Source: Capitulum mitella
Taxonomy: Eukaryota > Arthropoda > Thecostraca > Pollicipedomorpha > Pollicipedidae
Direction of reading: 5' to 3'
DNA: 64,000 nucleotides
Assembly: GCA_030062745.1 (NCBI GenBank)
Contig: CP099847.1
Location: forward strand, 3,146,304-3,210,303
The notes beneath the pieces were generated by a model that did no database searches, was not told where the DNA came from, and saw nothing but the letters and a program-made list of their open reading frames with translations. Positions 46,601 to 55,869 of the stretch are shown piece after piece (positions within the stretch are counted from its first letter, which is position 1; each line of letters begins with the position of its first letter). Position numbers and translations under genes: made by a program.

Positions 46601-49051
46601 GGATACAATGTAAAACACCAAAGAAATGCAGATATAAATATATATGTATATATATATATATATAATATGCAGAAGCATATATGCACATATATGTATAAGT
46701 CAAGCATTCGGTATACGCCATATGTTAATGTTTCATACATAACAGCACAGTTAGTCTTCGCGGCACCTCAGGAAATGTAAACCTTACCCGCCCTCGTTAT
46801 CTACGAGAAGAATGGTGTCCAGTCGCTGCACACGTTCAACAGGCGGTGACTGCCACCGTCGTTGGCGTGGCCGGCGTGGCTTGCGCGGCAACGACAATCG
46901 GAACCTCTTCACTGAGGCAGTAAAAAGCATACCATTGAACGAATGGAAATCCAATCATAGGTGGAACATAACTAAAGACAAGACCACACGGAAGACCTAG
47001 GAGAAAGGCATGGGGTGCACCATTTCAAAATCAGCTGCTTACTAAAGTATGGGAACGGGAATGTATATGCCATGACCAACATGTACTTAACCCGCGCCGC
47101 ATTGGCACTCGGAGCCGATCAGCCCGACAGGGGGGTGGGGGAGGGAGAGGTGACCGCTCTAGCTCGCGAATGGTTTGCTGTACAATAAAAATAAGCACAA
47201 CGTAGGAAAGTTCGTGACAAGTGGAATTTGAAACTGATTGCATCTGTAGTTATGAATAATATGTAAGCCATTTACGGCCCATATATATTTTCTGACAGCC
47301 AACTGCATGAAATCGAGAAGTGGCCTGGATCTCAAGGGTTGTGATTAATAAAGTCAAAGTAGATGCCAACGAACACGCAAAAGTCCGCACATGCCGATAC
47401 ACGTCTAATTTCTCTGATTTGTTCAATATTTACCCAAAAATATTGGGTTAAAGACACGGCAATTTTCCCGCTGACTTTCGGCGAGCGCCGTAGCCAAACG
47501 CGGTGTGAAATTAACGGGAACTAATTTTGGCGTTTCTTTATTTTAGCGACATACGCCTTTCCGTGTGATATTCGTTAATCCTAATGGTTCTTGTGATGGT
47601 TTCTCATGCTTCAGTTTTGGAAAAAATTAGTTGTTACCAATCTACACAGTTGGTGTGGCTTCATTCGAGCGAACCTGCTATTTTTAAAATATGCAATTTC
47701 TTAAAACTTTTTTTTAACTTCACGGCATTAGTTGCAACTGCGCGTACTATGCCATTTTCTAGCCGTTCTGGATAAACCATGGCTGATTTTGACTGTGGTG
47801 CATTTTGGCTCACAACAGTTATTCGTGACCTGACCTCAGGTCAATGGCTAAAGGTCACCGATTGTTTGCCCATTGACTGTAACTGGATGTCTGCATCACC
47901 CTACACTAAAAACGTTCTGAAAAATTACGTCAATTTCCGAAAAAACAAGATGTCTTAAAAATGGGCTTGAAATCTGATCAATGACCCGGAAATTTCCGAA
48001 GAATCCGAGATAGCAAATTTGTTGCATTCATCAATATCTCTAATCCATGAAAGTTTCAATGTGACATCATGTTTTCCAAAAAAGTTCCAGGGGGCTGAAC
48101 TCTTTTGAACATGGGTCCGCCTAACCTGACCTAGGTCGGACACCCGACTTGACCTGACGTCAGAACTTTGACACAGGGTGTAAAAATGATCATGAAACAG
48201 GTACACGACGTTTCGTGACCCTGTGTTCTTTCCTCCTCTCGCAATATTGCGAAAACCTCTGGTTGGGCGGTTGAACCCCCCCCCCCCCGACGAGGGAGTC
48301 AACCGCCCCCGTCCCCAGTCGGAGGCGGCTTAAGAGAAACGTTTTGGTTGGGTTAGAATGATGAATAAAAAGAGGCGATTCTGTCACGTCTACACAAAGG
48401 ACCGATGATAAATCAGAGCGATTTCAGGTTTTTTTGGATGAATTTAAAAAAAAAAACGAAAAATTCAAGGACGCAGCTGTTATGTGAAGCATCAAATACC
48501 CGTGCTCACTGACACATCGAAGTATAAAAGATACGGCACGGATGAGGGTGACAGGCATCATTTTTGACCAGTATTAATTGTTCAATATCATAGGCCAACT
48601 ATTATGTGCCAAGACTGAGGCGTTAACCAATATTCCTACACTTATCAGTCATGGGTGCACCAAGCATACATCAGGCATATCACATACTTCTCCACCATAC
48701 AAAATGATACAGGTAATGCATTCCTAAAAGACTGCTGCGTGAACATTAAACTATGGATGCACTGTTGCTTTATATGAATCATGAGTTACATACAACCTGG
48801 TAACATTTGTAACGCATGTGTACGCCGCGGTGCAGAACGCCTACTGACAAGAGATTCCAGAAAAATGGCATGTCCTTACTCCTTCGATATGACTCGCAGG
48901 CTGCAGCCATCCTCAATGTCATCTGAATCTTCCACCTCAACCCAAATCGGCTGCCCACTTTTATCCATATCTCGATATTCCAACTGGAAACCAAGACTCA
49001 AGCCAAACTTTGACTGTATGACATCAATGATAGCGCTCTTTTCGGCAGACA
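37588..49051 (-). CDS. multi-exon PB1/SAMD3-like protein gene, 5' incomplete (whole locus)
   Basis: Six exons on the minus strand join in one frame: 48880-49051, 43472-43603, 41620-41716, 38764-39111, 38316-38433 and 37588-37898. They give about 391 residues plus an unfound first exon. In order: a PB1-like half domain with an acidic OPCA-type motif (YRDMDKSGQ..., residues 25-50), a helical segment, a basic stretch that could be a nuclear localisation signal (residues 134-155), a conserved segment with TFPDRRQKVL and YPRLF, an amphipathic helix (residues 249-288) and a C-terminal domain ending RNVLYYLQKYVLGID...KL. The architecture resembles uncharacterised PB1/SAMD3-like proteins expanded in fish and present in invertebrates. 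That is a family impression from memory, not a search. Function is unknown; PB1 regions usually pair with other PB1 domains. Introns carry repeats, including a family Y element. Confidence 0.7.
37979..38083. repeat. CACGCA/CATACG hexanucleotide microsatellite
   Basis: Repeats of ACGCAT, CACACG and CACACC units on the plus strand, inside the last intron of the gene (37899-38315). It leaves several frames open on the minus strand; these are not coding. Confidence 0.9.
38316..38433 (-). CDS. exon E: amphipathic helix
   Basis: Acceptor TCTCACTTGTTGCAG; donor GTAACG after CCACCAG. 39 codons plus 1 nt (phase 1). It starts FQRETTRLAGENKDQLFQNF and continues QDAIEKKMSEFQELLKSPP. The sequence is strongly helical with heptad-like spacing of L/F, so a coiled coil is possible. 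In the family this position holds the helix that follows the YPxLF motif. Confidence 0.8.
38764..39111 (-). CDS. exon D: basic region and conserved TFPDRR segment
   Basis: Acceptor TTTGCTTTGGCATTTCAG; donor GTTAGC after CAAGAG; 116 codons, phase 0 at both ends. It opens with a dense basic run (RLAKRKLRDKFKNRRRAKR), followed by an acidic/Pro linker and DRKRPRV; either basic part could act as a nuclear localisation signal or contact nucleic acid. Then LPMYVPP, DLTDEEIVRLMNETFPDRRQ and ERDYPRLFSNQE. The spacing from the LPxY motif to TFPxRR and YPxLF is what made me place it in the PB1/SAMD3-like family. Longest and best-supported exon. Confidence 0.85.
39597..39625. repeat. (TA)n microsatellite
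   Basis: Alternating TA with two interruptions, in the GC-AG intron of the gene. Confidence 0.85.
40052..40530. mobile_element. composite inverted/direct repeat unit in intron (MITE-like)
   Basis: Three nested features. A hairpin has arms 40052-40076 and 40086-40114 (CTTAAAAATGT..ATGATCA..GCGCCTC) differing only by two 2-nt gaps. A perfect 17-bp inverted pair GCACCAATGTAGTGTAC lies at 40236-40252 and 40309-40325. A roughly 110-bp direct duplication (40141-40252 and 40423-40530) shares GTAAATGCATCGTCAGTCGC and CACCAATGTAGTGTA. Looks like one or two copies of a small DNA element. No coding content. Confidence 0.6.
40625..40652. repeat. (TA)n microsatellite
   Basis: Uninterrupted TA run in the GC-AG intron of the gene. 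Confidence 0.9.
41251..41288. repeat. perfect 12-bp hairpin
   Basis: TTCATAACCACC (41251-41262) and GGTGGTTATGAA (41277-41288) with a 14-nt GC-rich loop, in the intron of the minus-strand gene. Confidence 0.85.
41620..41716 (-). CDS. exon C: short helical exon with GC donor
   Basis: Acceptor GCATATTCTTCGCAG. The first nt completes TG+C (Cys) from exon B, then 32 codons: MEPTSQQYEEMASAVFDVFP, then SIRETMTWNEAL. The exon must end at GCGCTG to keep phase 0 for exon D, and the intron then begins GCAAGT, a GC-AG donor. The nearby GT (GTAGTT, 4 nt further) would shift the frame. The pattern (Y..xA..xVFxxFPxxRE....W) fits the family's segment between the first helices and the basic region. Confidence 0.7.
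41995..42445. repeat. T-depleted GACRACAG-type degenerate tandem tract
   Basis: About 450 bp in which the plus strand is almost free of T. It is built from loosely repeated GGAGAC, GACAACAG, GACGACAG and GCAGCAG phrases. It lies in the intron between exons B and C. On the minus strand A is almost absent, so stop codons cannot form and frames over 200 codons stay open; these are not genes. Confidence 0.75.
43472..43603 (-). CDS. exon B: helical segment
   Basis: Acceptor ...TTTTTCATGCAG; donor GTAAGG after ATGTG. One nt completes the split codon from exon A (GA+G, Glu), then 43 codons starting YLDPNHLTKSLRNQLEDG and including SDWSQIMDVIFASFTTQTM, then 2 nt (TG). Too short for simple open-frame listing, but flanked by two strong splice sites. 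In the related family the matching part follows the PB1 domain and forms helices before a basic region. Confidence 0.75.
45478..45865 (+). mobile_element. tRNA-like modules, probable SINE head
   Basis: ACTCAGCTGGTAGAGCATCG (45478) resembles a tRNA D-arm / pol III A box, and GCGAGTTCTGGTACC (45525) a decayed B box about 40 nt on. A second, shorter pair follows: TAGCATAATCGG (45828) fits the A-box consensus and AGTTCAAACC (45853) resembles a B box. Neither folds into a full tRNA, so a tRNA-derived SINE relic is more likely than a tRNA gene. Confidence 0.4.
46630..46700. repeat. (TA)n-rich microsatellite
   Basis: Interrupted TA/TATG run (core 46649-46665). Open frames rich in Tyr and Ile here are by-products. 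Confidence 0.85.
47091..48331 (-). mobile_element. family Y element, copy 2 (minus orientation, TTAA-flanked)
   Basis: 1241 bp between TTAA at 47087-47090 and TTAA at 48332-48335. One end starts CCCGCGCCGC; the other, reverse-complemented, starts GCCGCCTCCGACTGGGGACG. Each end is followed by a G/C-homopolymer stretch (C-run at 48280-48291). It is the inverted partner of 35.7-36.8 kb over about 1.1 kb. The interior has TGACCTGACCTCAGGTCAAT (47829) and GACCTGACCTAGGTC (48126). Non-coding. Lies in the gene's largest intron, with Y opposite in sense to copy 1. Confidence 0.7.
48880..49051 (-). CDS. exon A: PB1-like domain, C-terminal part
   Basis: Acceptor TGTGTATAG preceded by a pyrimidine-rich tract; donor GTAAGG after AAGGA. 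It starts with 2 nt of a split codon and ends with 2 nt (phase 2). The 56 full codons begin SAEKSAIIDVIQSKFGLSLG and contain LEYRDMDKSGQPIWVEVEDS followed by DDIEDG. This fits the PB1 fold after its first hairpin: helix, beta strand, acidic OPCA motif, last strand SLRVI. The first hairpin of the domain and the start codon must lie in an upstream exon above 49051. A candidate ATG with a phase-1 donor at about 50554-50570 was considered but is too short to supply it. Confidence 0.75.
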
Positions 49052-49059
49052 CTATACAC

Positions 49060-50850
49060 AATAGATAAAAGATAGGCAGAAATTATAGAAAAAAACATAA
49101 ACGAATCTATCTATATATCTAGCTACCTTTCTATCGTCTATCTATATATGCCTATATACATGGGATATATGAAATTTTGGTTTATAAGTAGTAACAAAGA
49201 AACTTATAAATTGCAGGCGGCAAATATGACGTGGCGAAATCCGTTGTAAAACTCACATTTGGGGGAGGTAGGTTGTCAGGCCGTCGGCCAAGCCTCTAAT
49301 CATTTACATAAACCGACGCCCCTGGCTACCGGCCCCACACCGCAACACTCCAGAGACATGATGTACTGGCTTGGGGCCGGAAACGTTTGGATGGTACCGG
49401 CGCTGAAAGCGGCTTTCAGTCTACTTGAGAATGACGTTTGTCATGATTTTTGAGGATCCGAAGTAACGCTAACCACCGTATGTCACGTGTACGTAAGTTA
49501 TGAATTTTGATTAACGGGTGCTATGCGCTATAACGGGTCTTCATATTCCACATAAAATCGGTCCCTTATCCCTGATGCTACCAATCGAACTAACCAAAAC
49601 GAAATAAATTCCACCCTGACGCAGGTTAAATAAAAGCAAAAGGTCAACAGATGCACGATCATCACACAACAAGTTAAACGCAAAGCCCATAAAACTCAAA
49701 GCCCTAGCTATTCTAAACAGACCGATGTGTCACAAATAAAAATGACGATATTGAATCAGCATACGCTGAAAATATGACAACATATATCTGTGCAGCATAG
49801 TGCTGCCTTCAGAAGCATTCAGCGATAAGGTAGGTGGTGTGTTACTGCTAGGCCCAACAGGCGTCTTTCCGGAAAGGCGTTTTACCCCGTTTTACCCTTC
49901 CTGTTAAAAAATAGTTATCGTTTTGAGCCCGGAGGCCTGCGGGCTGCAGGGGTTGTGCTGAAAAGACCCGCAACGCAAAAATGTTTTTTGCTGTTTTTGT
50001 GTATCAACGTTCATGGTATACCGTGAAAAGCATACCTATGCGAAACTCAGTACAGAGAAATATGTGTGAGATAAAAAGTTTATCGAATCCTGATCTACCT
50101 TTCTACCTCATAATATAGCATAAGGCATATCCTCCATCAGTACCACCGTTTGTTCCTATTTTAATCACGAGTATTGCATTTTTAGGCACACATCCCTACC
50201 TGCCCAACAACCCACTCGTTTGCATTCGGAAAGAGGTCAGGTACCTTGGGATGCTACTCCAAAAGCAATCATTGCACGTGACTGCATCACAACAATCAAA
50301 CCTTTGCAAAAACAATTTTCTTAAGGCGTAGTTCGTGTTCATACAAGCTGTCGTTAAATGAAACGGCCTTCACGTTTGGGGCTGGCCTGTGAGTGCTCCA
50401 AAATATCTACGCAGTTACGTTCTTGCCAACTTGCAGGCTAGGAAAATCTTAAGGCGCATATACTATGTTTCTTTTCTATCAGAATGCATAAGTTCATGCA
50501 TTATAAGACAACACTCACCAAACAGTTATAAACATACGGCTGAATTACCTCACCTTCATCAGAAATCATCCTCAGGATGCGTCCTCAGTGTTCCAGACCA
50601 CGCACTGCACGAAAATGGCGTCTTGTCCGCGTCTGCGTGCGCAGAAAACGTGCACTTCACACTGATAAGTACCCGATTGGGGTTTACGTTACCCTGCAGG
50701 GGTTAATTTAAACTTCACTTAGCAGTCAATCAGTGGAGCAGTTTGAGCAACCTCCCTCCACCTCCCGCGCGCGCGCATTTCGAACGGCTGACGTGGGGTG
50801 CTTGCGGGGTGCTAACAGAATACTGGACTACTTGAGGAGTAATTTTAGCA
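49060..50850. other. upstream flank of exon A; missing first exon expected here or beyond
   Basis: The gene's first coding exon (phase 1 end, about 20-25 codons) should lie above 49051 but was not found. Several donor-like sites on the minus strand (50206, 50519, 50554, 50690) lack a suitable upstream frame. 49250-49330 resembles the end of a small repeat (reverse complement AGGGGCGTCGGTTTATG, then a C-run). Nothing else seen. Confidence 0.4.
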
Positions 50851-50859
50851 CCCGTATCA

Positions 50860-51100
50860 TACTCAAGGGCGATTGAGTAGTATCACTGGCTCTAAATAGG
50901 TTGAAATTTTGCCACTTTTACGGCAAAGGTACTTCTAGCAGCGCCCTATTGGGACTAGTTAAAAAGATTAGCACCAGGGGTACTGAATTTTTCTCTGTGT
51001 GCAATCATTCGTCAGTTAGAGGGGGGCGGCCAACCGCCCCCCCCCCCCCACCAGTCGAGCGTGCATGGCACCGACCCGCGGTCGGGCGCGGTTTAAAGTC
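50860..51100 (-). mobile_element. family Y-related fragment
   Basis: Shares the Y-type end: a G-run/C-run hairpin (51020-51047), then CGACCCGCGGTCGGGCGCGG before TTTAAA. On the other side the reverse complement CACACAGAGAAAAATTCAGT resembles 36788-36808 next to Y copy 1. Diverged and incomplete. Confidence 0.4.
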
Positions 51101-51109
51101 CCCACACAC

Positions 51110-52100
51110 AGAAAAAAACTGAACTAAATTTCAGTGTCAATAAAAGTGCCGATTTAACAACATGTGTCGGAATATCCAAAAAGTGTGCTCAAGCGAGATA
51201 GTAATTAGCATTCCTTGACCTTCGGAAAGTATCGCAGCGCCATGTTACCGTTCACGCGACATTATCACAGTGTCAGCGTTCGCTCATCGCATACCACTTG
51301 GTTAAGGTAAACTTTCTTTCCAGTTTCTGTGCCATCTATTACCATTGCAGCGCTCAACTTACACTCTTCAAATGCTTAACTGACACCATTTTAGGGGTGG
51401 GGCGCACAATGTGTCGATCTGACGGCAATACTTGGTTTTAAATGAAATTTGCTGCTTAAAGCGATCTTGCTTGCACAAGTTGTTCGTCTTGCACTATTTT
51501 AATGCTCAACGCAAAGCAACTGAGCATCAAAACAGTGCAAGCTGAGCTGTTGGTGCAGGCGGGCGAATTAAACCGAAAAGTATACTCGGAAATAAAAATT
51601 GTTATGAGCTCGGTGTTTTGATGGCTCCGTTCCTAAAAATGTGACATGAAAGATAACGAAGAAAAAACTTTAAAAAAATATGTTTTAAAAGTTATATCTT
51701 CGGGCATTATTGAAAACGATGTGATTAAATCTCATATCACGGAGTTATCAAATAAAGGTTCAAAGTTTTTGCATCACCATCTTTTATTTCAACAGGTCAT
51801 GGGATCAACATTCCCATTGCTACTCAACGCAGTGCATGCAGTTTGTACTCCGCGACCGCGTTTCCTGGGCGCCGAATGACCCTGCAGTCGGTGCACCCCT
51901 AAGCCCCAATAACCAACTAACCAACCAAGCGACCGCGTTTCCTATCCTGAATTATTTCGAGATCAGGGGATTGAAATCTATCCAGATCTCAAGACTCAAA
52001 GCTTTAAAATTCGGGAATGCTGATATTGTTTAAATGGATGCTTACGAGCCTTTACTCAACTGCCGGAAAGCTTCCTGGATATCGTGCAGAATTTTTGTTA
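51110..52100. other. intergenic, nothing recognised
   Basis: Contains a short inverted phrase around 51490-51545 (TTGCACTATTTTAATGCTCA / TGAGCATCAAAACAGTGCAA). No gene seen. Confidence 0.5.
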
Positions 52101-52112
52101 TTGATTTAAAAA

Positions 52113-52327
52113 CGACCGTTGAGCCCTATGAAGAAGACGAACTACGCACATAGGTGTAGAGAAGACGATGAGACCATGACGAAAGATGAGCGAAGAGAAG
52201 AAGCAGCGTTCAAAGAAACAACATTCTGTTGACCTGTTTCTTTTCTTCGCTCGTCTTTTGTCATCGTCTCATCGTCTTCTCTACATTTAAATCCGTAGTT
52301 CGTCTTCTTCATAGGGCTCAACGGTCG
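52113..52327. mobile_element. foldback element, 90-bp arms
   Basis: Arms 52113-52202 and 52238-52327 are imperfect reverse complements along about 90 bp, with a 35-nt loop. They begin CGACCGTTGAGCCCTATGAA and include GAAGACGATGAGACCATGAC. A further partial repeat of the outer end (GTTGAGCCCCATGAAGAGCC) follows at 52327. No coding content. Resembles a foldback/snapback MITE; no clear target duplication was seen. Confidence 0.75.
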
Positions 52328-52704
52328 TTGAGCCCCATGAAGAGCCCTATGAAACGATGAAGCCCAGGCCAGTAATTCATCGTTTTCAAATGTCTTCACG
52401 GTCATTTTTAGTTCATTTCTTCATTATTTTGTGAAATTAACCCTGTTTTGTATTCTCCATCTTTCAAAACGCAAACGTAAAGGAGACCCACGAGCCATTT
52501 CCAAAACGAGGACGAAAAGTCTGAAAAAGCGAGTGGACTGGTCTCGACAAAAAATCGCGATTAGTAAAAAGTTTTATTTTGCTAGGAAAGTAAAGAACCC
52601 AATGGACCAGGTCATAGGTCAAATGTGCCCGACAGTCAGGCTTTTCAGCGTCACTTGTCAACATTAGCGTGAGCCTGCAAAGTAGCAACGTAAATGCGCT
52701 ATTA

Positions 52705-53798
52705 GACAGGGTTATTCCTTGTAAAATCGTAATTTCATTTTGCTCAGGGGTGGATTCAGGTAACGTTTTTGTGAGACGCCTGAAGCCATTTTTGGCCCGT
52801 TGAGAGTAAAAGAAAAATGTCTGCAAAAATGTGTTTTAAGATAAAACATTAAATCTTACATGGATGCAAAGGCAAATAATTGGGCAACAAAGAAGAACAG
52901 TTCTGTTGGTCTGAGGTCATTTCATAAGGTCAGGTCAAGGTTAAAACTCAATATTTGGTTTCTTAATAATGATTTTGGCGCTATTTTTTTCAAATGCCAA
53001 ACCCGGAGTATACATGACATAGAAGAGTGCCGTCTACGCGTGTACCAAATGCCAACTTGATATCAGGTTCGGTCAAGGAGTTATTATTAAAAATGTTAGT
53101 GTGCCCACCCTATATCACAACAGCCATAAAATGGAATTTTAGACATAGAGTGAATTCAAATGGCTGGAAATATTTTTAAGTAATACGAAATGCACATAAG
53201 GTCATTCCAAGTGACTCTAAGGTCAATGAAGGTCATTAAAAGTCAAAGCTCGTAAGTTAACCTGAAAAACATGTGACCATGAATATTTCCCCTTTTTCGT
53301 CCTCCTGGCGCCGCCTATGCTAAGATTATGCAAGCATTGTAATACGATTTGTACTTCTTTAGCATAACATGACTAGTAGAAGGTAAAAAGGGTGGCTTTT
53401 AACTTTCTTTTTAATTCAGGTCTTAAAAAACTGATCTTTGTATTTTCGGAACCCCGTGACCGCCTATGAATTTTCTCAAAATTTCAAATGTATGAACCAA
53501 TGGCAAAAGTCTCGTCCATAATATTTCGATTTGTGACATTTTATGAAAATATGTCCATAATCAACAGAGTTATAACAAGTCCAAAAATATCCTCCATTTT
53601 GACGTTTTTGCCGCCCTGTATCCACTCCTTTCAAAATCTTAAAAATTTATTTTCATAAAAATGTAGTTTATGTCATGGCAAATCGACTGCCGTTTCTTGC
53701 GATGAAATCGGATGTGTAGTTCTCGAGATCTCAGAAGGCCCGAATCCGCCTCCCCCTGACGGGAATTGGCCATACCGTCTAGCCCTCCGGGAACAGGA
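52705..53798 (-). mobile_element. family X element, copy D (minus orientation, decayed)
   Basis: Plus-strand landmarks run in reverse X order: GCTCAGGGGTGGATTCAGGT, CATAAGGTCAGGTCAAGG, TCCTGGCGCCGCCTATGCTA, GAGATCTCAGAAGGCCCGAA, CCATACCGTCTAGCCCTCCG, GGAACAGGA, then TTAA (53799-53802). The inner (plus-left) end is truncated before its terminal repeat. The small X frame is interrupted here. Confidence 0.75.
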
Positions 53799-53850
53799 TT
53801 AATCATACTGGAATGCATTTGTCTGCCATTTAGGGCGAATAATGATCATG

Positions 53851-55858
53851 CAGGGTAGGGGCGAAGCCAGGATTTCTTGGGAGAGTCACTCAGACAGCGA
53901 CTCAGATATACTTTTAACGACAGATCCACAGTTGTGGCTTTTCGTTGTCACAACTGGAATCAATAAAAACACGAATATTACGTTATATTACGTTACATAA
54001 TTATATAATAATAATTACGTTATATAATTATAAACACGAAAACGTCTCAAGCAATGATGACACACGAGTGTACAAGACGAACTCGACATGTAAGGTGATG
54101 AAACCATGCAAAACACCCAATGACGAGAGCTCAGTTGGCCGCAGAATAGCATCACAGTCGAATGGGCTCATGCCTCAGCGGCAGGATATGTTTAAAGCCA
54201 GTGCTTTGAACCTTAATGGGAAGATGGCGCATGCACGATGGGTTTTTCAACGCACTGTTTGGTATCACATGTCTGGCATGATTAAGCGCAAGCGCACTTA
54301 AGGGATCCTAGAGGATAAAGGACCCAACACTGAAAGGCGCCGCAAACGTTTCGAGGGCCGCCGTGGCTAGAACACCAGGGGGTACTTGATAACAACTCAT
54401 TTTCCTTCACATAACAAACACGCTTTCTGTAATGAACTGTATTGAGTAAAATAAGCTAAATACGTAATTCTATAAGCATTACCCATATTACTTTTCTGGC
54501 CACTAGGACCCCATTGACGGCAGGGGTCCCATTTTTTTCTCGGTCTGAATGCCCAGCCAGTCTGTCATGCGCCCAATACAGTGTGCGGTGAAATGAGCGT
54601 TACGCTAAAAAATTGACGGCGCCTGCCGCTCGGAAACGGCCAATGAAAAGAGATCCTTCTGCAGCGCCGACCAGTTACGGTCTATCAAGCGGGTATAAAT
54701 AAAGGTCGGGCCGCTTACGTGACTAGGTCGCGGCGGATCAGACTCTCAGGCTGCTGACGGCCGAACGCCTCCGCGCGGGGTAGCTAAGAACGGAGATTCG
54801 CAAGGCGCTGAAAGCGAAGCGAATGAAAATCAAACGAGTCAGATACACGCTGGGTATGCAGAAAAATGTCGAGACCAAAGAAGAACGGCGAAGAAATGTG
54901 AAAAGGGAACGCAGTTGACCATCGCTAGCGTAAGGGCCAGCGCAGAGGCAAGTCCAAGGCAATTAATGGGAATGATTGCCAAGGGATTCAACATGCACGA
55001 GACAACAATGCGCCACTTGAGTAATGACGACCTCGGCATGAAGTCAAGGGCAATCATCAACAGGCATCGCATCAAACTCACAGAAGCGGACCAGAGTGGA
55101 GAGATGCAGGTCCTGCGCAACTTGATGAAAGACGGGAGAAACATCAGCGAAGAGCACATTTTTCATATGGACAAATCTTCCACGTATACCCTGCTATCAA
55201 CAAACGGAACACTGGATACTGTCAACTGAGAGGGCTGGAAAGGTGCCAACCAAAATCAGATACAGCCCTGCTTTGCCGGCGACGGCCAGAATTGCAACAG
55301 CATTTTCATCTGCAGTAATGGAAGGGTCAACACAGGGTCTTAGTGTCAGACTCTGAGGGCTTTGGTGTTTTCCTGGGTCTCTGCTACATAATTGAGGGCA
55401 ACTACGTCTTCCAGGAGGAGAGGGCACCAGCTCGAGAACCACGGCCAAGAGAACCCAGGCCCTGAAGACAGAGCTCCGGAATGTGTGGTTTAAAAACATG
55501 TGGCTGCTTTTCTCCCCAGCCCTGAACCCCCTGGACTACTCCATTTGGGTGCGCTTACAGCAAATGTTGGAGTTAATGAACATCATAACCTCGAAAATCT
55601 GAAGAAAAGGGTCAAGGAGGTGTGGGCGGCTATGTCTGAGGGCTACATCAGACGGGTATGCAACAGCTTCAGGATCAGAATGGAGGAGGATATCGCACCC
55701 GAGGGAGACTGTAGCGAGTGGACTTCGTCGTCACATCCAGGCTGACCAGTCCAAACCACTTGTCTCTGTATTTTGCAATAAAATATGAAGAAAGCGGTCC
55801 GTGCCTACATTTCCACCGAACTGCATTGATGATCGCCTGGCTACGCCACTACGCTACA
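53851..55858 (+). mobile_element. mariner-like transposon relic with decayed terminal repeats
   Basis: The left end CAGGGTAGGGGCGAAGCCAGG (53851) and the reverse complement of the right end, GTAGTGGCGTAGCCAGG (55852-55836), are similar inverted termini about 2 kb apart. They bracket a broken mariner-family transposase (54830-55745). TATAAAT occurs at 54694. An exact TA target duplication could not be confirmed. Confidence 0.6.
54830..55745 (+). pseudogene. mariner-family transposase pseudogene
   Basis: The second helix-turn-helix half and linker are readable as SVRASAEASPRQLMGMIAKG, then MHETTMRHLSNDDLGMKSRA (54918-55050 region) and RHRIKLTEADQ. The catalytic core start is degraded (IFHMDKSST at about 55160, where the family has an IFxDEK-type strand carrying the first Asp). 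The region before WQQDGAPAH is broken by stops. NPLDYSIW (near 55527-55550) matches the mariner SPDLNPLDYSxW catalytic box. The tail NLENLKKRVKEVWAAMSEGY continues in another frame (55590-55650). Frameshifts and stops make it non-functional. Confidence 0.75.
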
Positions 55859-55869
55859 CGGCAATGACA

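Larger units (their letters stand above)
43604..48879 (-). other. large intron between exons A and B
   Basis: 5.3 kb intron with GTAAGG donor and CAG acceptor. It holds a tRNA-like module pair (45478-45865), a (TA)n run (46630-46665) and a complete family Y copy (47091-48331). The rest (43620-45460, 45900-46600) shows nothing recognised. Confidence 0.6.

Noticed and set aside
46338-46780. Tyr/Ile-rich frames
   Set aside because: They arise from the TA-rich microsatellite on both strands.
50519-50590. Candidate first exon (ATG with GTGAGT or GTGAGG donor)
   Set aside because: The GTGAGT site gives the wrong phase. The phase-1 GTGAGG option gives only five codons and cannot supply the missing PB1 strands.
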